Assembly (NCBI GenBank): GCA_963573385.1
Contig: CAUYLG010022296.1
Span: 1-64,000 of the forward strand
Source of the DNA: Cacajao melanocephalus
Lineage: Eukaryota; Chordata; Mammalia; Primates; Pitheciidae
Length of the DNA stretch: 64,000 nucleotides
Reading direction: 5' to 3'
The notes under the pieces are model-generated. The model searched no databases. It saw only the letters and a list, made by a program, of their open reading frames with translations, and was not told where the DNA came from. Positions 1 through 11,557 of the stretch are shown one piece after another. Within the stretch, counting starts at the first letter, position 1. Every line of letters starts with the position of its first letter. Made by a program: the position numbers and the translations under genes.

Positions 1-1056
1 ATACTTTTAAGTTCCGGGGTACATATGCAGAACATGCAGGTTTGTTACATAGTTATACACCTGCCATGGTGGTTTGCTGGATCCATTCCCCCGTCATCTA
101 CATTAGGTATTTCTCCTAATGTTATCCCTCCCCAATCCTCCTACCCACTACTATCCCTCCCCTACTCCCCCCAACCCCTGACAGGCCCTGGTGTGTGTGA
201 TGTTTCCCTCCCTGTGTCCATGTGTTCTTATTGTTCAGCACCCGCCTATGAGTGGAAGATGTGGTGTTTAATTTTCTGTTCTTGTGTCAGTTTGCTGAGA
301 ATGATAGTTTCCAGATTCATCCATGTCCCTACAAAGGGCACAAACTCATCTTTGTTTTATGACTGCATAGCATTCCATGGTGTATATGTGCCACATTTTC
401 CTTGTCTAGTCTATCATGGATGGGCATTTCGGTTGGTTCCATGTCTTTGCTATTGTAAACAGTGCCACAGTGTACATACATGTGCATGTATCTTTATAAC
501 AGAATGATTTATAATCCTTTGGATATATACCCAGTCATGGGATTGCTGTGTCAAATGGAATTTCTATTTCTAGGTCCTTGAGGAATCGCCATACTGTCTT
601 CCACAATGATTGAACTAATTTACACTCCCACCAACAGTGTAAAAGTGTTCCTGTTTCTCCACATGCTCTCCAGCATCTGTTGTCTTAAGATTTTTTAGTA
701 ATCACCATTCTAACTGGAGTGAGATGTTATCTCAGTGTAATTTTGATTTGCATTTCTCTAATGACCAGTGATGATGAGCATTTTTTCATATGTTTGTAGG
801 CCTCATAAATGTTTTCTTTTCAGTGTCAGTTCATATCTTTTGCCCACTTTTGAATGGGTTTGTTGGTTTTTTTTTCTTGTAAATCTGATTTAGTTCTTTG
901 TAGATTCTGGATATTAGCCCTTTGTCAGATGGGTAGATTGCAAATTTTTTTTCCCATTCTGTTGGTTGCCGGTTCACTCTAATGATTGTTTCTTTTGCTG
1001 CACAGAAGCTCTGGAGTTTAATTAGGTCCCATTTGTCTATTTCGGCTTTTGTTGCC
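1..1056 (-). mobile_element. LINE-1 3' end, 5'-truncated, primate-age
   Basis: Read on the minus strand, this is the end of L1 ORF2 followed by the 3' UTR. The last bases of the 3' UTR fall at the window edge, so the poly(A) tail lies outside. The C-rich stretch around 125-175 is the complement of the L1 3' UTR G-rich tract. The text around 500-1050 is the complement of the ORF2 C-terminal region. The match stops abruptly at 1056, where an LTR begins. Frames read from the plus strand here are shadows. Confidence 0.93.
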
Positions 1057-1719
1057 TGTGGGGGACTGGCACGTCTGCTGAGAGGCTCCCGGCCTGTGGG
1101 AGGCCTGACCCCAACTCGGAGATGTTCACTACCTGGAGGAGAGAGTGCACGGAAGAAAAGACAGATAGACAGTGGGGTCTGGAGGGCTACTCAGGCAATG
1201 CCAGCATGGCACGCTAGAATAGCAAGTTTATTGTGTGCATGAGTCTGATTATATATCTTTTAGTTCTTCCTTGATGACGTAAACTACATTGTAACATTAA
1301 ACAGTAAGAACAGAAATCAGTGGCCTAAGAACTGAACAGTAAAAGCAGTAACAGATTTCATTGCTACATTGTGACATTGTTATTTAAAAACAAAGTAAAG
1401 AAGGGAACATGTAGCACAGCTTGACTCACTCGGGATCCCCACTCAAGGTCAACAGAGCCATAAATCTTTTGCAAAAACAGAAATTGAGATAATACACAAT
1501 GTTTAGTAAAACCACACAATGTCTCATGAAACCGCTATGCTGGAGCTCAGCGTTCTGCTCCAAATTTCAATAACAAACAGTATTCTGCGGAAGTCATGCG
1601 TCAACACTCCCCTCTTTCCCTCAGCTCAACAGCCTCCAGGAAAAGGTGAAATGTATATGAGCTCGAGCTCAGAATGGCCGCGGTACAGCTAAGCACCATG
1701 AACGGGAGCGATCCCCACA
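1057..1719 (-). mobile_element. Solo LTR, probably ERV2 (HERV-K-like) class
   Basis: The segment has inverted LTR ends, TGTGGGGG at 1057 and CCCCACA ending at 1719. On the minus strand it carries a poly(A) signal AATAAA (complement at 1227-1232) about 170 bases before its 3' end, as expected for an LTR. No internal retroviral sequence follows on either side, so it is a solo LTR. The six bases on each side (gttgcc and ggttaa) do not match, so no target duplication is visible and the L1 on the left does not resume on the right. The class is inferred from end sequence and length; the subfamily is not identified. Confidence 0.65.
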
Positions 1720-2267
1720 GGTTAAGAACCTCAGCCTTAGATGAAGAAAACATAAAGGCCTGGTTCATACAGAAGACCATCACCCCAAAGCAGTGGTTAC
1801 AACTACTGTCACCCTACTGGGCCACCCCAGGAATGTCCATATGATACTTGGAGGTAGTACTGCCTACAACAAAATTGAGGTGAAATAACTTATTTTTTAA
1901 ACTCAAATTTGTAACTGATTCTCCAAGGCTTTTCCAAATACTCAGAGTAAATACAGTGAGGACAGGGCTCCCTGTAGAAGGGCTGGAGTAAAAAATCATG
2001 CCTCATGTTTAACACTGTCTTCTGTAGGCATCATTTTCAGCCCTTACATAATACTACAGGAGAGAAAACTTTTCTACTAAATTCTTATTTTGTTACTTCC
2101 TAGGATTAAAATCATTTAAATCATTGAAAATGTTAAAATGATTTCCAAAGCCCCTTTGACATATGCACATTGCAATTTTGTGTACTTATATGGGTGTATG
2201 TGCACACATACATATCCACACATGCCTTGACCTGGCTATCTGTATTGAGGTGATGGCCTACTAAGGT
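1720..2267. other. Unassigned non-repeat sequence
   Basis: I recognise no repeat, gene or RNA here. Short open frames on the minus strand (1601-1783 and 1814-1999) have no family resemblance and the first runs into the LTR. Confidence 0.5.
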
Positions 2268-2652
2268 CTAAATTGTGTCATTTCAGAATAAATATGTTAA
2301 AGCCCTAAACCCCAGTACCTCAGAATGTGATTGTATTTGGCTATGAGGCCCTTATATTAAAGTAATTAAGGTAAAATGAGGCCAGTAGGGTGTGCCCTAA
2401 TTCAATAGGACCGCTGTTCTTATCAGAAGAGGAAGAGACAGCAGGAGACCACAAGGGATGCCTGTACACAGAGGAAAGACCATGTGAGCACACAGTGATA
2501 GGGCAGACATCTGCAAGCCAAAGAGAGAGGCCTCATAAGAAACCGAACCTACTGACCTTGATTTTGCACCTCTAGCCTCCAGAATTTTAGGGAAATAAAT
2601 TTCTGTTGTTTAAGCCGCCAATCTTTGGTTATGGCAACCTTAGAAAACTTAT
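2268..2652 (+). mobile_element. MaLR-type LTR (MLT1/MST group)
   Basis: The order of landmarks is typical of MaLR LTRs: an opening resembling 'gctgaattgtgtcc', 'cctcagaatgtgattgtat' near 2319, and the closing 'cctccagaattttaggg', AATAAA and 'tttctgttgtttaagcc' near 2576-2615. The sequence is diverged with small indels. A second copy of the same family lies in opposite orientation at 3505-3900. Confidence 0.75.
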
Positions 2653-3020
2653 GCACTGTCTTTCATCCTACGGCATCAGTTTACTATTTTTAACACGTAA
2701 GATGACGAATCATTACCAAACTTCAAATCAAGAGATTTTAGTGTCCAGTAACTGAAGATGAAACCTAGAAGAGCAGCTACATTGATGGTATTAAGGTAAA
2801 TAATACCATATTATTGTTAAATTTCTTTTTCATACACAAAGGAAAACAGAAAATTTATGTTTATATAATATCAACTATTTGTTAGGCAACTTTATATTAT
2901 CTTTTTTATTATTCCTTTTATTGTTCAAAAAATAATATGACGTGTTGTTGGCTACATTATGTGACTGAGCAAATCAGTGCATGGTGGCTTTTGCCATATG
3001 CTAGCAGGGCCCTCAGATGC
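2653..3020. other. Unassigned AT-rich sequence
   Basis: No feature recognised. The stretch is rich in A/T and contains no plausible coding frame. Confidence 0.4.
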
Positions 3021-3095
3021 TAACTGGCAAAGCCAGTGTTCAAATCCATATTCGAATTCTAAAATGCACACTCTCTTTTGAACACTACTAATTTC
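3021..3095 (-). repeat. MIR SINE fragment (weak)
   Basis: The run from 'actggcaaagccagtg' onward resembles the complement of the MIR segment 'gtggcagagccgggattcgaac' and its continuation. Only about 70 bases can be followed, so the call is weak. Confidence 0.4.
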
Positions 3096-3098
3096 TGA

Positions 3099-3429
<331 letters not shown>

Positions 3430-3504
3430 TAAGGTAACATCTTAGAACATCGCCTAAGATATTTGCTCGTTAAGGAAATAGCAAATGATAGCTGTCAGCT
3501 AGTG

Positions 3505-3900
3505 CATTATTTTGCTAAGGCTTCCATCACAAAGTACCATAGACCAGATGGCTTAAACATCAGATACTGATTTTCTCACAGTTCTGGAGGCTGGAAGTCC
3601 AAAATCAGGGTGTCAGCAGGGTGAGCTTTTTCAGAGGCGTCTCTCTTTGGCTTGTAGATGCTCATCTTCTCCCTACATCTTCATATGGCTTTCCCTCTGT
3701 GTATATCTATGTCCGTCTTTCTTCATCTTAAAAGGACACCAGTCATATTGGATTAGGGCCCACCTTCATAACCTCATTTTACTTTACCTTAATTACCTCT
3801 TTCAAGGCCATATCTCCAAATACAACCACATTCACTGGTACTAACATTTAGAATTTCAGTATATGCGTTTTTTGAGGAGGATGCAGTTCAGCTCATAACA
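3505..3900 (-). mobile_element. MaLR-type LTR (MLT1/MST group), inverted
   Basis: The plus strand reads as the complement of the family at 2268-2652: 'cttccatcacaaagtacca' near the left end, 'tctcacagttctggaggctg', 'ggattagggcccacc', and a right end 'cagctcataaca' that complements the TGTTATG... LTR start. The plus-strand ORF at 3647-3844 is a shadow of this repeat. Confidence 0.75.
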
Positions 3901-4560
3901 CCTCAACATAAGAAGTAATGGCACTAGAAATGCAAAAACAGGTATTCTGTCCCATTTGTGATGGCACAAAAATGATTTTATATTCTTCTTTACTAAGAAA
4001 AATACCCAGCAATTAGTATAGAAAGAAATAAATGTGACTATCAGGATTCTAATCCTGTTTTTTATTTGTATTAAAAAGCGAGAGAACATATAGTCAAGAC
4101 AGATGGACTAAATTGTTCATCTTGCCCTTAAGAATTAGGAGTTTTTGTTGGTGGTGGTTTGTTTGTTTCATCTCTGGCTAACACAAAGAGTGAAGAAGAG
4201 AACGCTGTTTCCTCTCAGTCCCAAATAGCATTTCACCTGCTTCTAAAGCTGTGAGTTATGCTGGCACTTACATAAAGACAAAAATCTGTCTCAAAAATCT
4301 GCCTCAAGATTGTACAGTCTTGCTCTCCTTGCATCCTTTTGGTTTTTCTGTCACAATTTTAAGACTTATCCTAGGAATTCAGTTCAGCCTTTTTCACTCC
4401 TTCAAAATAAGGACATTTGTCTGCTGGAATCCAAAAGGAAGCATTCAGAGATATTATTGTTGTTGTTCTCTATCATTCCAGGACAGTTCCTTTTCATTTC
4501 TTCCTAGGAAATCTCTTTGAATCTCCTCTGTAAATAGAAATGGCTTCCCATCACACTTAT
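3901..4560. other. Unassigned sequence
   Basis: No repeat family or coding exon recognised. The open frames at 4251-4520 and 4310-4507 overlap in different frames and show no protein-like character. Confidence 0.4.
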
Positions 4561-4760
4561 AATGAAAACCAAAATCCTTATCTTGACATTACAGGGTCTT
4601 TCATGGTCTGGCCCTGCCTGTATTTGGCCTCCTCTCTCACTCTTCCTCTTGCTACATAGCCAGAAGCAACAAAACAGGAAATCTAATCTAGTTTTATCTG
4701 GCTCTAAACCCAGTGCTCTTAATCAATACACTGCAATGCCCTTGTAAGTTACTGTCCTCT
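4561..4760 (+). repeat. L2 LINE 3' fragment
   Basis: The text 'aaaatccttatcttgacat' followed by 'cagggtctttcatggtctgg' and 'cctcctctctcactcttcc' follows the order of the L2 ORF2 3' end ('...acaaggccctgcatgatctggcccc...'). It is old and strongly diverged. Confidence 0.55.
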
Positions 4761-4799
4761 CTCCCATATAGTACGTGCCAGGTGGCCCATAGTTCTAGC

Positions 4800-5885
4800 T
4801 TCTATCCCCAACCAGAAAACAATTCTTTTCTTAAAGTCACATTTATAAAAGTATAACATTTACAGAGGTATGTGTAAAAGTTGTAGATGCACAGTTTGAT
4901 TACTTTTCACAAAGTAGACACTACTACATAACCTAAATCCAGACCAACACACGAATTTTTACCTGTGCCCCAGTGAACGCCTTATAACCCTTTCTGGAAC
5001 CTACCCTACCAAGGGTAACCACTGTCCTGACTTCTGAAACTACAAGTGTGTTTTCCTGTTTATGAACTTAATTTAAGAGTATTAGATATACTGTTTTGTG
5101 TCTAGCCTCTTTTGTTTAATATTAAATTTGTCAGATTCATCTATGCAGAAGATAGTATAGTTCATTCTCATTGCTGTATATGTGAGTATATTACTAGTTG
5201 CCTTCTATTTTATTGTAGATGGATATTAGGGTTGCTTTAGTTTGGAACAAATTCAAATACTGCCACTAGAAACTTTCTTGAACATGTCTTTTGTTGAATT
5301 TTTTTTTTCCTATTTTTTTTTAAACTTCTATTTTAAGTTTAGGAGTACAAAGGCAGAGGTTTGTTACATAGGTAAACTGTGTCATGGGGGATTGTTGTAC
5401 AGATTATTTCATCACCCAGGTATTTCATCACACTAGTACCCATTAGTTATTTTTCCTGATCCTCTCCCTCCTCCCATCCTCCACCCTCTGAAAGGCCCCA
5501 GCATGTGTTGTTTCCCTCTGTGTGTCCATGTGTTCTCATCATTTAGCTTCTACTTATAAGTGAGAACATGCAGTATTTTGTTTTCTGTTCTTGTGTTAGT
5601 TTGCTAAGAATAATGGCCTCCAGCTCCATTCATGTTCCTGCAGAGGACATGACCCCATTCCTTTTTATGGCTGCATAGTATTCCATGGTGTATATGTACC
5701 ACATTTCTTTATTCAGTCTATTATTGATGGGCATTTAGGTTGAGTTTATGTATTTGTGTATTCTAACCGTTTACATTACTAACAGCAGAGGATGTGAGTA
5801 TTAGAGTTCTCTGCATTCTTGTCAACACTGGATAGTGTATCTATATCATTTGAGCCATTCTCATGAGTAGAGTCATAACACTAGC
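4800..5885 (-). mobile_element. Ancient L1M fragment interrupted by a younger L1
   Basis: The left part (4800 to about 5290) and the right part (about 5756-5885) together read as the complement of an L1M 3' region. Landmarks are 'gggtaaccactgtcctgac' near 5014, 'cagattcatctatgcagaag' and, on the far side, 'ctgcattcttgtcaacactgg'. The reading is interrupted by the L1 at 5291-5755 and resumes afterwards, which dates this element as the older of the two. Confidence 0.7.
5291..5755 (-). mobile_element. Younger 5'-truncated L1 nested in L1M
   Basis: A T-rich start is followed by 'aagtttaggagtacaaaggc' and 'ggtttgttacataggtaaac', the complement of an L1 3' UTR end. The C-rich tract complement (5461-5490) and 'ttccatggtgtatatgtacc' near 5680 follow in order. 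The element ends about 5755, where the older L1M continues. No convincing target duplication was found. Confidence 0.85.
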
Positions 5886-6101
5886 TCTTTTTATAGACCT
5901 TATTTAAAGTAACTAATTTATTTTAACCATAGGACAAAAGCAGAAAACTCAGACAAAAGAGAGGGATTACATTTAGCAAAGCAATCAGAAATGTTTGTTT
6001 CTGAGATATCAAAAATCACCTGAAATGTACCACCTAAAGAAAAGTAATAACATTTTCAATGTTAGTCTGTTAGACCTTTCCTATGTTTGTACTTTCAAGT
6101 A

Positions 6102-9043
6102 TAGTTATGTGCTGCATAACATTTCAGTCAACTACAAACAACATATGTGATGGTGGTCTCAGGAGATTATAATGGAACTGAAAAATTCTTAACACCTAGT
6201 AACGTCCCAGCTGTCATAGTCATAGCCCACCACATGACTCGTTTGTTTGTGGTGATGCTGGCATAAACAAGCCCACTGTAGTTCCAGTCGTATAAAAGTA
6301 TAGAACATATATTTTATAGAGTATATAATGCTTGATAATGAAAATCAGCTATGTTACTGGTATACTATACTTTTAATTGTTAGAGTGTATCCTTGTACTT
6401 ATTTTTTTTAGGTTTGTTGTAAGACAGTATTCAGTCTTATGCTGGCAGCAGCCTCATACATCCCATGTTTACTGTGTCTCTTGACTGTGTCTTGTTCTCT
6501 TGTGCTTAATTTAGTCGTACATTGTTTTATTCATCATGGTCCTTAATCATGAAAATTCATGGCTAATGTTGCCAGAAAGAGGCTATGTCCTGTGATTGAC
6601 CTGAAAGCTAAATTAAAAGTGATTAAGAACTACAAAGGTGGAAAATCAGTAATGGTTATTGCTCACCAGTCAGGTCTGTCCCATTCCACCACAGCCATGA
6701 TCTTGAAGAATGAGAACAAAATGATGGAAGCTGAAAATATCTTCTTCATTGACAGCAACAAGACTAACAAAAGTTCAGGAAGAGCCTATATCATATATGG
6801 AGAAACTTCTAATGATCTGGATTGAAGATCAAACACAGAAGTGTATTCCTCCCAGCACCATGAGGATCACAGCCAAGCAAAACGTTTGTTTGCAATGTTG
6901 AAAGAAAAGGCTGGACTCAACTACAGTGTTGAATTTACTGCTAGCTCTGGGTGGTTTAAATGATTCAAAAATCATTATTCATTACGTTATGTGAAAGTAA
7001 GTGGCGAGTCTGCAATTGCTGTTGTGAAGGCAGCTGAAGAATTTCTGAAAACTCTAGATAAGTTGATTGTGAGGGGAAGTTACTTGTCAGAGCAAATATT
7101 CAATATGAAAGAAGGCTCTGTATTCTGGAAACCAATGCCTGAAAGAACTATTATCCCTAAGGGGGCCAAGTCAATCTCACATGTCAGGCTTTTAAGACAG
7201 AATAACTGTCTCACTTGGGGGCAATGTTGCAGGCTACAAATTGAAACTTTTTGTGATCTGGCACAGTGAGAACCCCAGGGGCTCCAAGCATACCACTAAA
7301 CACACTGCTGCTGGTAAACTAGAGGAGCCATAAGAAGTCATGGATGACCCAGCTCCTTTCCAAGATGCCCTTCTGAATTACTATGCCAGCAAAATGAGAA
7401 GTACTATTGGAGAATAGCATACCTTTCAAGATTTGCTTATTGTTGGCGATGCTCTCACACATGCTCCTTTTATTGGTGATCTCCATCCCAATATTAGAGT
7501 TTTTCTCTCCAAACACCACCTCTTTGATTCAACCAATGGATCAAGGCATTAAAGCAGCTTTTAAGGCCTGTAACCTGAGGAGGACCTTTGCCCAGGTTGC
7601 TGCTGTAACAGAGGAAGGCACTGAGAAGACACCAATGCAATTCTGGAAGGATTACAACATCATGACTGCATCATGAATCTTGCTTGGGCTTGGGGTGGTA
7701 TCACTAAGGAGTGTATAAATGGCAGCTGGAAGAAGATACTCGAGAGCTTCAATGACTTCAAAACATTTGCTCAGGATGAGGAGGTTGGAAAAATCAATGA
7801 GGCAGTGGTTGAATTGGCAAACAACATGAACCTAGGTCTGGATGAAGATGACGCTGAGGAGCTCCTGGAGGTTCTTGAGAAATTGGCTAAGGAGAAGTTG
7901 TTGGAGTAGAACACATAGCTGAAGAAGAGGCAAGAGAAAAGGAAACTGCAGGAGAATAAGAGGAAAATCCCCCAAGGAAATTCACAGTGAAGGGTTTTGT
8001 AGAAGCTTTTATAGACCTCAACAAACTCCTTAAAAAGTTTAAAAACATGGATCCCAAAACTGAAAGGTTTTCATTAATAGAGAGGAATGTTCATAGTGCA
8101 TTATCTGCTAATAAGCAAATCTATGATTTAAAAAAGAAATGCAGCAAAACTTCATAAACATATTTCCGAAAAGAGCGACATGTCTTTAAAAAGAGCTTTA
8201 AGAAGGTCCTTCGGGAGCTATTCCAGAAAGTGGCATTGTTATCACAGGAGATGGCAGCTCCATGTGTGTCACTGCCTCTAAAAACATCCCAGTGAGACAA
8301 GGTGTGGAGGTGGAAGGCAGCAATAGCGACATTGACCCTAACCTGTGTAGGCCTAGGCTACTGTGTGTGTCTGTGTCTTAGTTTTTCACAGAAAAGTTTA
8401 AAAAGTAAAAATAAAAAATTAAAGATTTTAGAAATATAAAAAGTCTTAAGGTAAGGATATAAAGAGAGAAAGTATTTTTGTACAGCTGTTTGTGTTTCAA
8501 GCTAAGTGTTATAACAATTTAAATAATTATTAAAAATAATTAAAATTTATAAAGTAAAAACTTATAGTAAACTAAGGTTAATTATCAAAGAAAGAGAGAA
8601 AAGTTTCTACGTATTTAGTGTGGCCTAAGCATACAATGTTCATGGAGTCTACAGTGGTGTACAGTCATGTCCTAGGTATTCACATCCTGTCACTGCTCAC
8701 TGACCCACTCAGAGCAACTTCCAGTCCTGCAAGCTCCATTTTTGTTAAGTGTCCTATACAGGTATGTTATTTTTTATCTTTTATATTATATTTTTACTGT
8801 ATTTTTTCTATGTTTAGATACACAAATACTTACCATTGTGTTGCAGTTGCCCAAGGTATCCGGTACAACAGCACACTGTACAGGTTTATAACCTAGGAAT
8901 AATAGGCTATACCATATAGCCTAGCTGTGTAGTAGGATAGACCATCTGGGTTTAAGTATACTCTATGATGTTTGCGCAATGATGAAATTACCTAATGACA
9001 CATTTCTCAGAACATACCCCTGTTGTTAAGGGACCTATGACTA
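6102..9043 (+). mobile_element. Tigger DNA transposon, near full length (Tigger3-like)
   Basis: This is a TcMar-Tigger (pogo-related) cut-and-paste transposon. The left terminal inverted repeat is 'tagttatgtgctgcataac' at 6102, preceded by a TA target dinucleotide at 6100-6101. The right end 'ttaagggacctatgacta' closes at 9043, with both outermost bases changed from C/G to T/A. The right flank is GA rather than TA, presumably mutated. About 457 bases of 5' sequence, a broken transposase frame of about 1.8 kb and about 690 bases of 3' sequence give 2.94 kb. The subfamily name is from memory. Confidence 0.85.
6559..8350 (+). pseudogene. Decayed Tigger transposase
   Basis: Pieces of a pogo/Tigger transposase can be followed across all three frames. 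The first piece (6559-6825) holds the N-terminal CENP-B-like helix-turn-helix region with 'KGGKSVMVIAHQSGLS'. The second (6991-7269) contains FNMKEGSVFW, where the family has FNxDE, so the first catalytic Asp is replaced by Lys. The third (7407-7676) contains NTTSLIQPMDQG, the motif holding the last catalytic Asp. The fourth (7673-7909) is the acidic C-terminal part, and the reading ends at a TAG at 8348-8350. In-frame stops and at least two frameshifts separate the pieces, so no enzyme can be made. The region belongs to the transposon at 6102-9043 and gives no sign of host use. Confidence 0.88.
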
Positions 9044-9199
9044 GACATAAAATAAGATTTTACACAGCATCTTGTTACTTCATAAAACAAAATGCAACAT
9101 AAAACTTTCAAAACAAATAAATACACTTATTCCACACAGATGTTAATGTGAAAATCATATTTCATCAAATATGTATATTGCAATTTTAAAATTAACAGC

Positions 9200-9370
9200 C
9201 TTGTAACATATCTTTGCATAGGTCCCAAATTAATTTTCTTAAAGTCCCAAAGTGGAATTCTTGTGTCAAAAACTATGTATTTTGTTAAGGCTTTTGAAGA
9301 CTATTGTTAGACAATATTGTATCCCTACCAACCATATGCTACCATCATCCTACATCTTTACCCAAGCTGG
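9200..9370 (-). repeat. Possible ancient L1M fragment
   Basis: The order 'tttgcataggtccc', 'caaagtggaattcttgtgtc', 'ttgaagactattgttagac' and 'catcctacatctttaccca' resembles the complement of the 3' part of very old L1M elements. Alignment would be needed to be sure. Confidence 0.35.
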
Positions 9371-10009
9371 ATGTGAGAATTATTATTTAGGTCATTGTAA
9401 CACTAGTTTATTGGTAGGCATTATGAGTAGTGAAACAATGACTCCAGTTCACTTCCCAGCCAGCCATCCTGGTGGGACTCTGGGTGCCCAAGCAAGCCCC
9501 AGCCTCTGATCTGCATGCTCAATCCCACTCTTCTTTTGTTTCCCGTTGGCACCACCATTGTCCACCTCCTGGACTCATCTCTTGGTCTTATCCATCCTTC
9601 CAACTATCACATCATGATTGTTTCAGGCTTGGAGCCTTCCCCTAACATTTCTTCACTACCATACACTAAACTATGTTTCCCATCCTAAGTACAAATATTT
9701 CACTAACCCCATGATCTCTTTGTGAGGCAGCAGCAGGAGGAGGTAACCTAGGCTTCTGCTTTCTCTATGCTCTTCTGGAAATAGGGAAACTTATATTCTC
9801 CCTGGATCCCATCTTTTAGAGATGGCGTTACTGGTCTCATATTCTGCTTTCTTTCACATATTGAAACTTTAGTTATTAATAGGTTCTGAATAAAGTGAAA
9901 ATGTAAATGTATAAAACATATGGGATAATGTTTTCCACAATATACAAAGGAAAGCTCTGAAACAGTCTTCTATAATTCTGGATTTTCTGTTTTGTGTGTG
10001 TGTTTCTTA
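9371..10009. other. Unassigned sequence
   Basis: No repeat or exon recognised. The paired open frames 9252-9509 (+) and 9421-9603 (-) overlap each other and look incidental. Confidence 0.4.
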
Positions 10010-10311
10010 AGATTTCTGGGCTCTTGAGTCCGTGTGGTCTAAGCCCTGCATCAATCCTGAACACACAGCAGCAGTGATAAAGGGAAGACCTGAGGTCCAT
10101 GTTCCAATTCACCAGGGGTGTGAATGCCCTTGACGTTCTCCTTCTGATAGGGATAGGAAGCAGAGAAATTCCAGGCAGAAAAGGACAGATCCCCAACAAA
10201 ACCCCACCTTCAAGCCTGGGACCATTGTCCAAAGTGAGAACTTACATCCCTATTTCCTGTTCAAATATTTCCTTTTCCAAAACCACCTGGGGCCCCACCC
10301 CATCCTGTGCC

Positions 10312-10318
10312 TATAAAA
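10312..10318 (+). promoter_or_regulatory. LTR TATA box
   Basis: TATAAAA sits in the expected place of an ERV1 LTR, 209 bases before the AATAAA. The LTR promoter looks structurally intact, but nothing in the sequence shows that it is used. Confidence 0.55.
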
Positions 10319-10526
10319 ACCCCATACTCAACCACAGAGAGGTGAAGCAGCTGGATCTGGGAGACTATGGCTGGACATTGGAGAGAAGCAGCTTGACTTC
10401 AGAGGAACAGCTTGATGGCATAACTTTAGAGAAAAATCTGGCTGGAGATAGGCTTCATGGGAAGATTACCTTCCTGCTCCGTCCCCTCTTCAGCTCCCCT
10501 TCCCACTGAGAGCCACTTCTGTCAGC

Positions 10527-10532
10527 AATAAA
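10527..10532 (+). promoter_or_regulatory. LTR poly(A) signal
   Basis: AATAAA in the R region of the LTR, followed by a GT-containing stretch ('ttgctgtccttcaggttatt'). Confidence 0.6.
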
Positions 10533-11451
10533 ATCCCCCACATTTGCTGTCCTTCAGGTTATTCATGTGACCTCGTTTCTCCTGAATGCCAGACAAGAGT
10601 TTGGGTGCCACTAGTGTGGATATAAAAGGCTGTTATACTTGCCCTTTGCCCTTGCTGGAGGGCATCCATCTCATGTGAAAAGGCAGAGGAACAACTGAGC
10701 TGTTAATACTCCAGCCATCCATGGATGGCAGAGCTAAAAGAGCACTGTAACACTCCCTCTGGAGCTTCAGGGGTCATGGGCATTCCCCCAGACTCTGGCA
10801 TGGGGCCTGCATGAAGTTCACCCCTGCCAGTCCCCAAAAGCACTCTCCCCCGGCTCCTACCTCCACTTACCCATGTGCTCCTTCCCAGGAGGGGTGGAGC
10901 ACAGTGGGTTCGAGTGAGTGGAGTTGGCTTCTCCCAGCACCAAAGCAGCAGCTGGTTCCAGCATTCGTTTGTGCACTCCAGTTCTCACCTCATTCACTCA
11001 CATGCTCTCTCCCACAAGGAGTTGGCAGCTGTGGGTTAGGTAAACAAGACACCGGGTTGCAAGTTCCATGAAGGGGTCGGAGAAATATCCTGCTTCACTT
11101 TCATCTGGAGCCAGTGATCTGTAGAGTGCGCTGACAATAAGAAAGTGTGGAGGAGGACCAGGCACAGGCTGAACTGAGCTTCTTGAAGATGCTGCAGCTC
11201 TCAGAACGACGCTGAGAAAACCGGTCCTTCAGCTATAGACACAAACTCAAGAACTCCATTTTTTCAAGTTATAGCTCATGAAAAGTTGGTGTCTAGTGAT
11301 GTTCATCTGAAAAAAGAAATGTTGTGGCCAAAATAATGATCTAGATTTCTTTTTGGACCTTATAATAAGAGTTTTGAATTTCCTGAAAGTGGGATGCAAT
11401 ACAGAATGTTTCCCAAGTTGTTTCCATGGAACAGCTAATAGCATGTAGAAT

Positions 11452-11528
11452 TTGATTTGTAGTCTGGAATAGGAATCTTCTTCTATTTATGTCTCCAAAT
11501 CATAAAAATCACTGTTAAGAGAAAAATC
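11452..11528 (+). repeat. Inverted repeat, left arm
   Basis: These 77 bases are the reverse complement of 12929-13004 with four mismatches and one single-base gap. Weaker similarity continues inward past an 8-base tandem array ('cactagta...ttgctgt'). Confidence 0.85.
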
Positions 11529-11557
11529 ACAGAATCACAGAATCATAGAATCACAGC
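11526..11557. repeat. Four tandem copies of an 8-base unit
   Basis: Units 'atcacaga', 'atcacaga', 'atcataga' and 'atcacagc' follow each other exactly. The opposite arm of the inverted repeat has only one unit at the matching place. Confidence 0.9.

Larger units (their letters stand above)
10010..11222 (+). mobile_element. ERV1-type LTR (MER52-like)
   Basis: The segment follows LTR order: a U3-like part, a TATA box (TATAAAA at 10312-10318), repeated 'gaagcagctggatctggg' and 'agcagcttgacttcagagg' blocks, a poly(A) signal AATAAA at 10527-10532, then a long U5-like stretch to about 11222 with 'agtgcgctgacaataagaaa' near 11127. The resemblance is to the MER52 group as I remember it, and both boundaries are approximate. 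The 136-residue plus-strand frame at 10099-10509 and the minus-strand frame at 9876-10232 lie in the LTR or its edge and are not genes. Confidence 0.65.

Noticed and set aside
25..507. 160-codon open frame on the plus strand
   Set aside because: It is the antisense shadow of an L1 3' end; every landmark reads as L1 on the other strand.
10099..10509. 136-codon plus-strand frame with TATA box nearby
   Set aside because: It lies within an ERV1-type LTR and has no retroviral or host domain; LTR signals explain the TATA box and poly(A) site.
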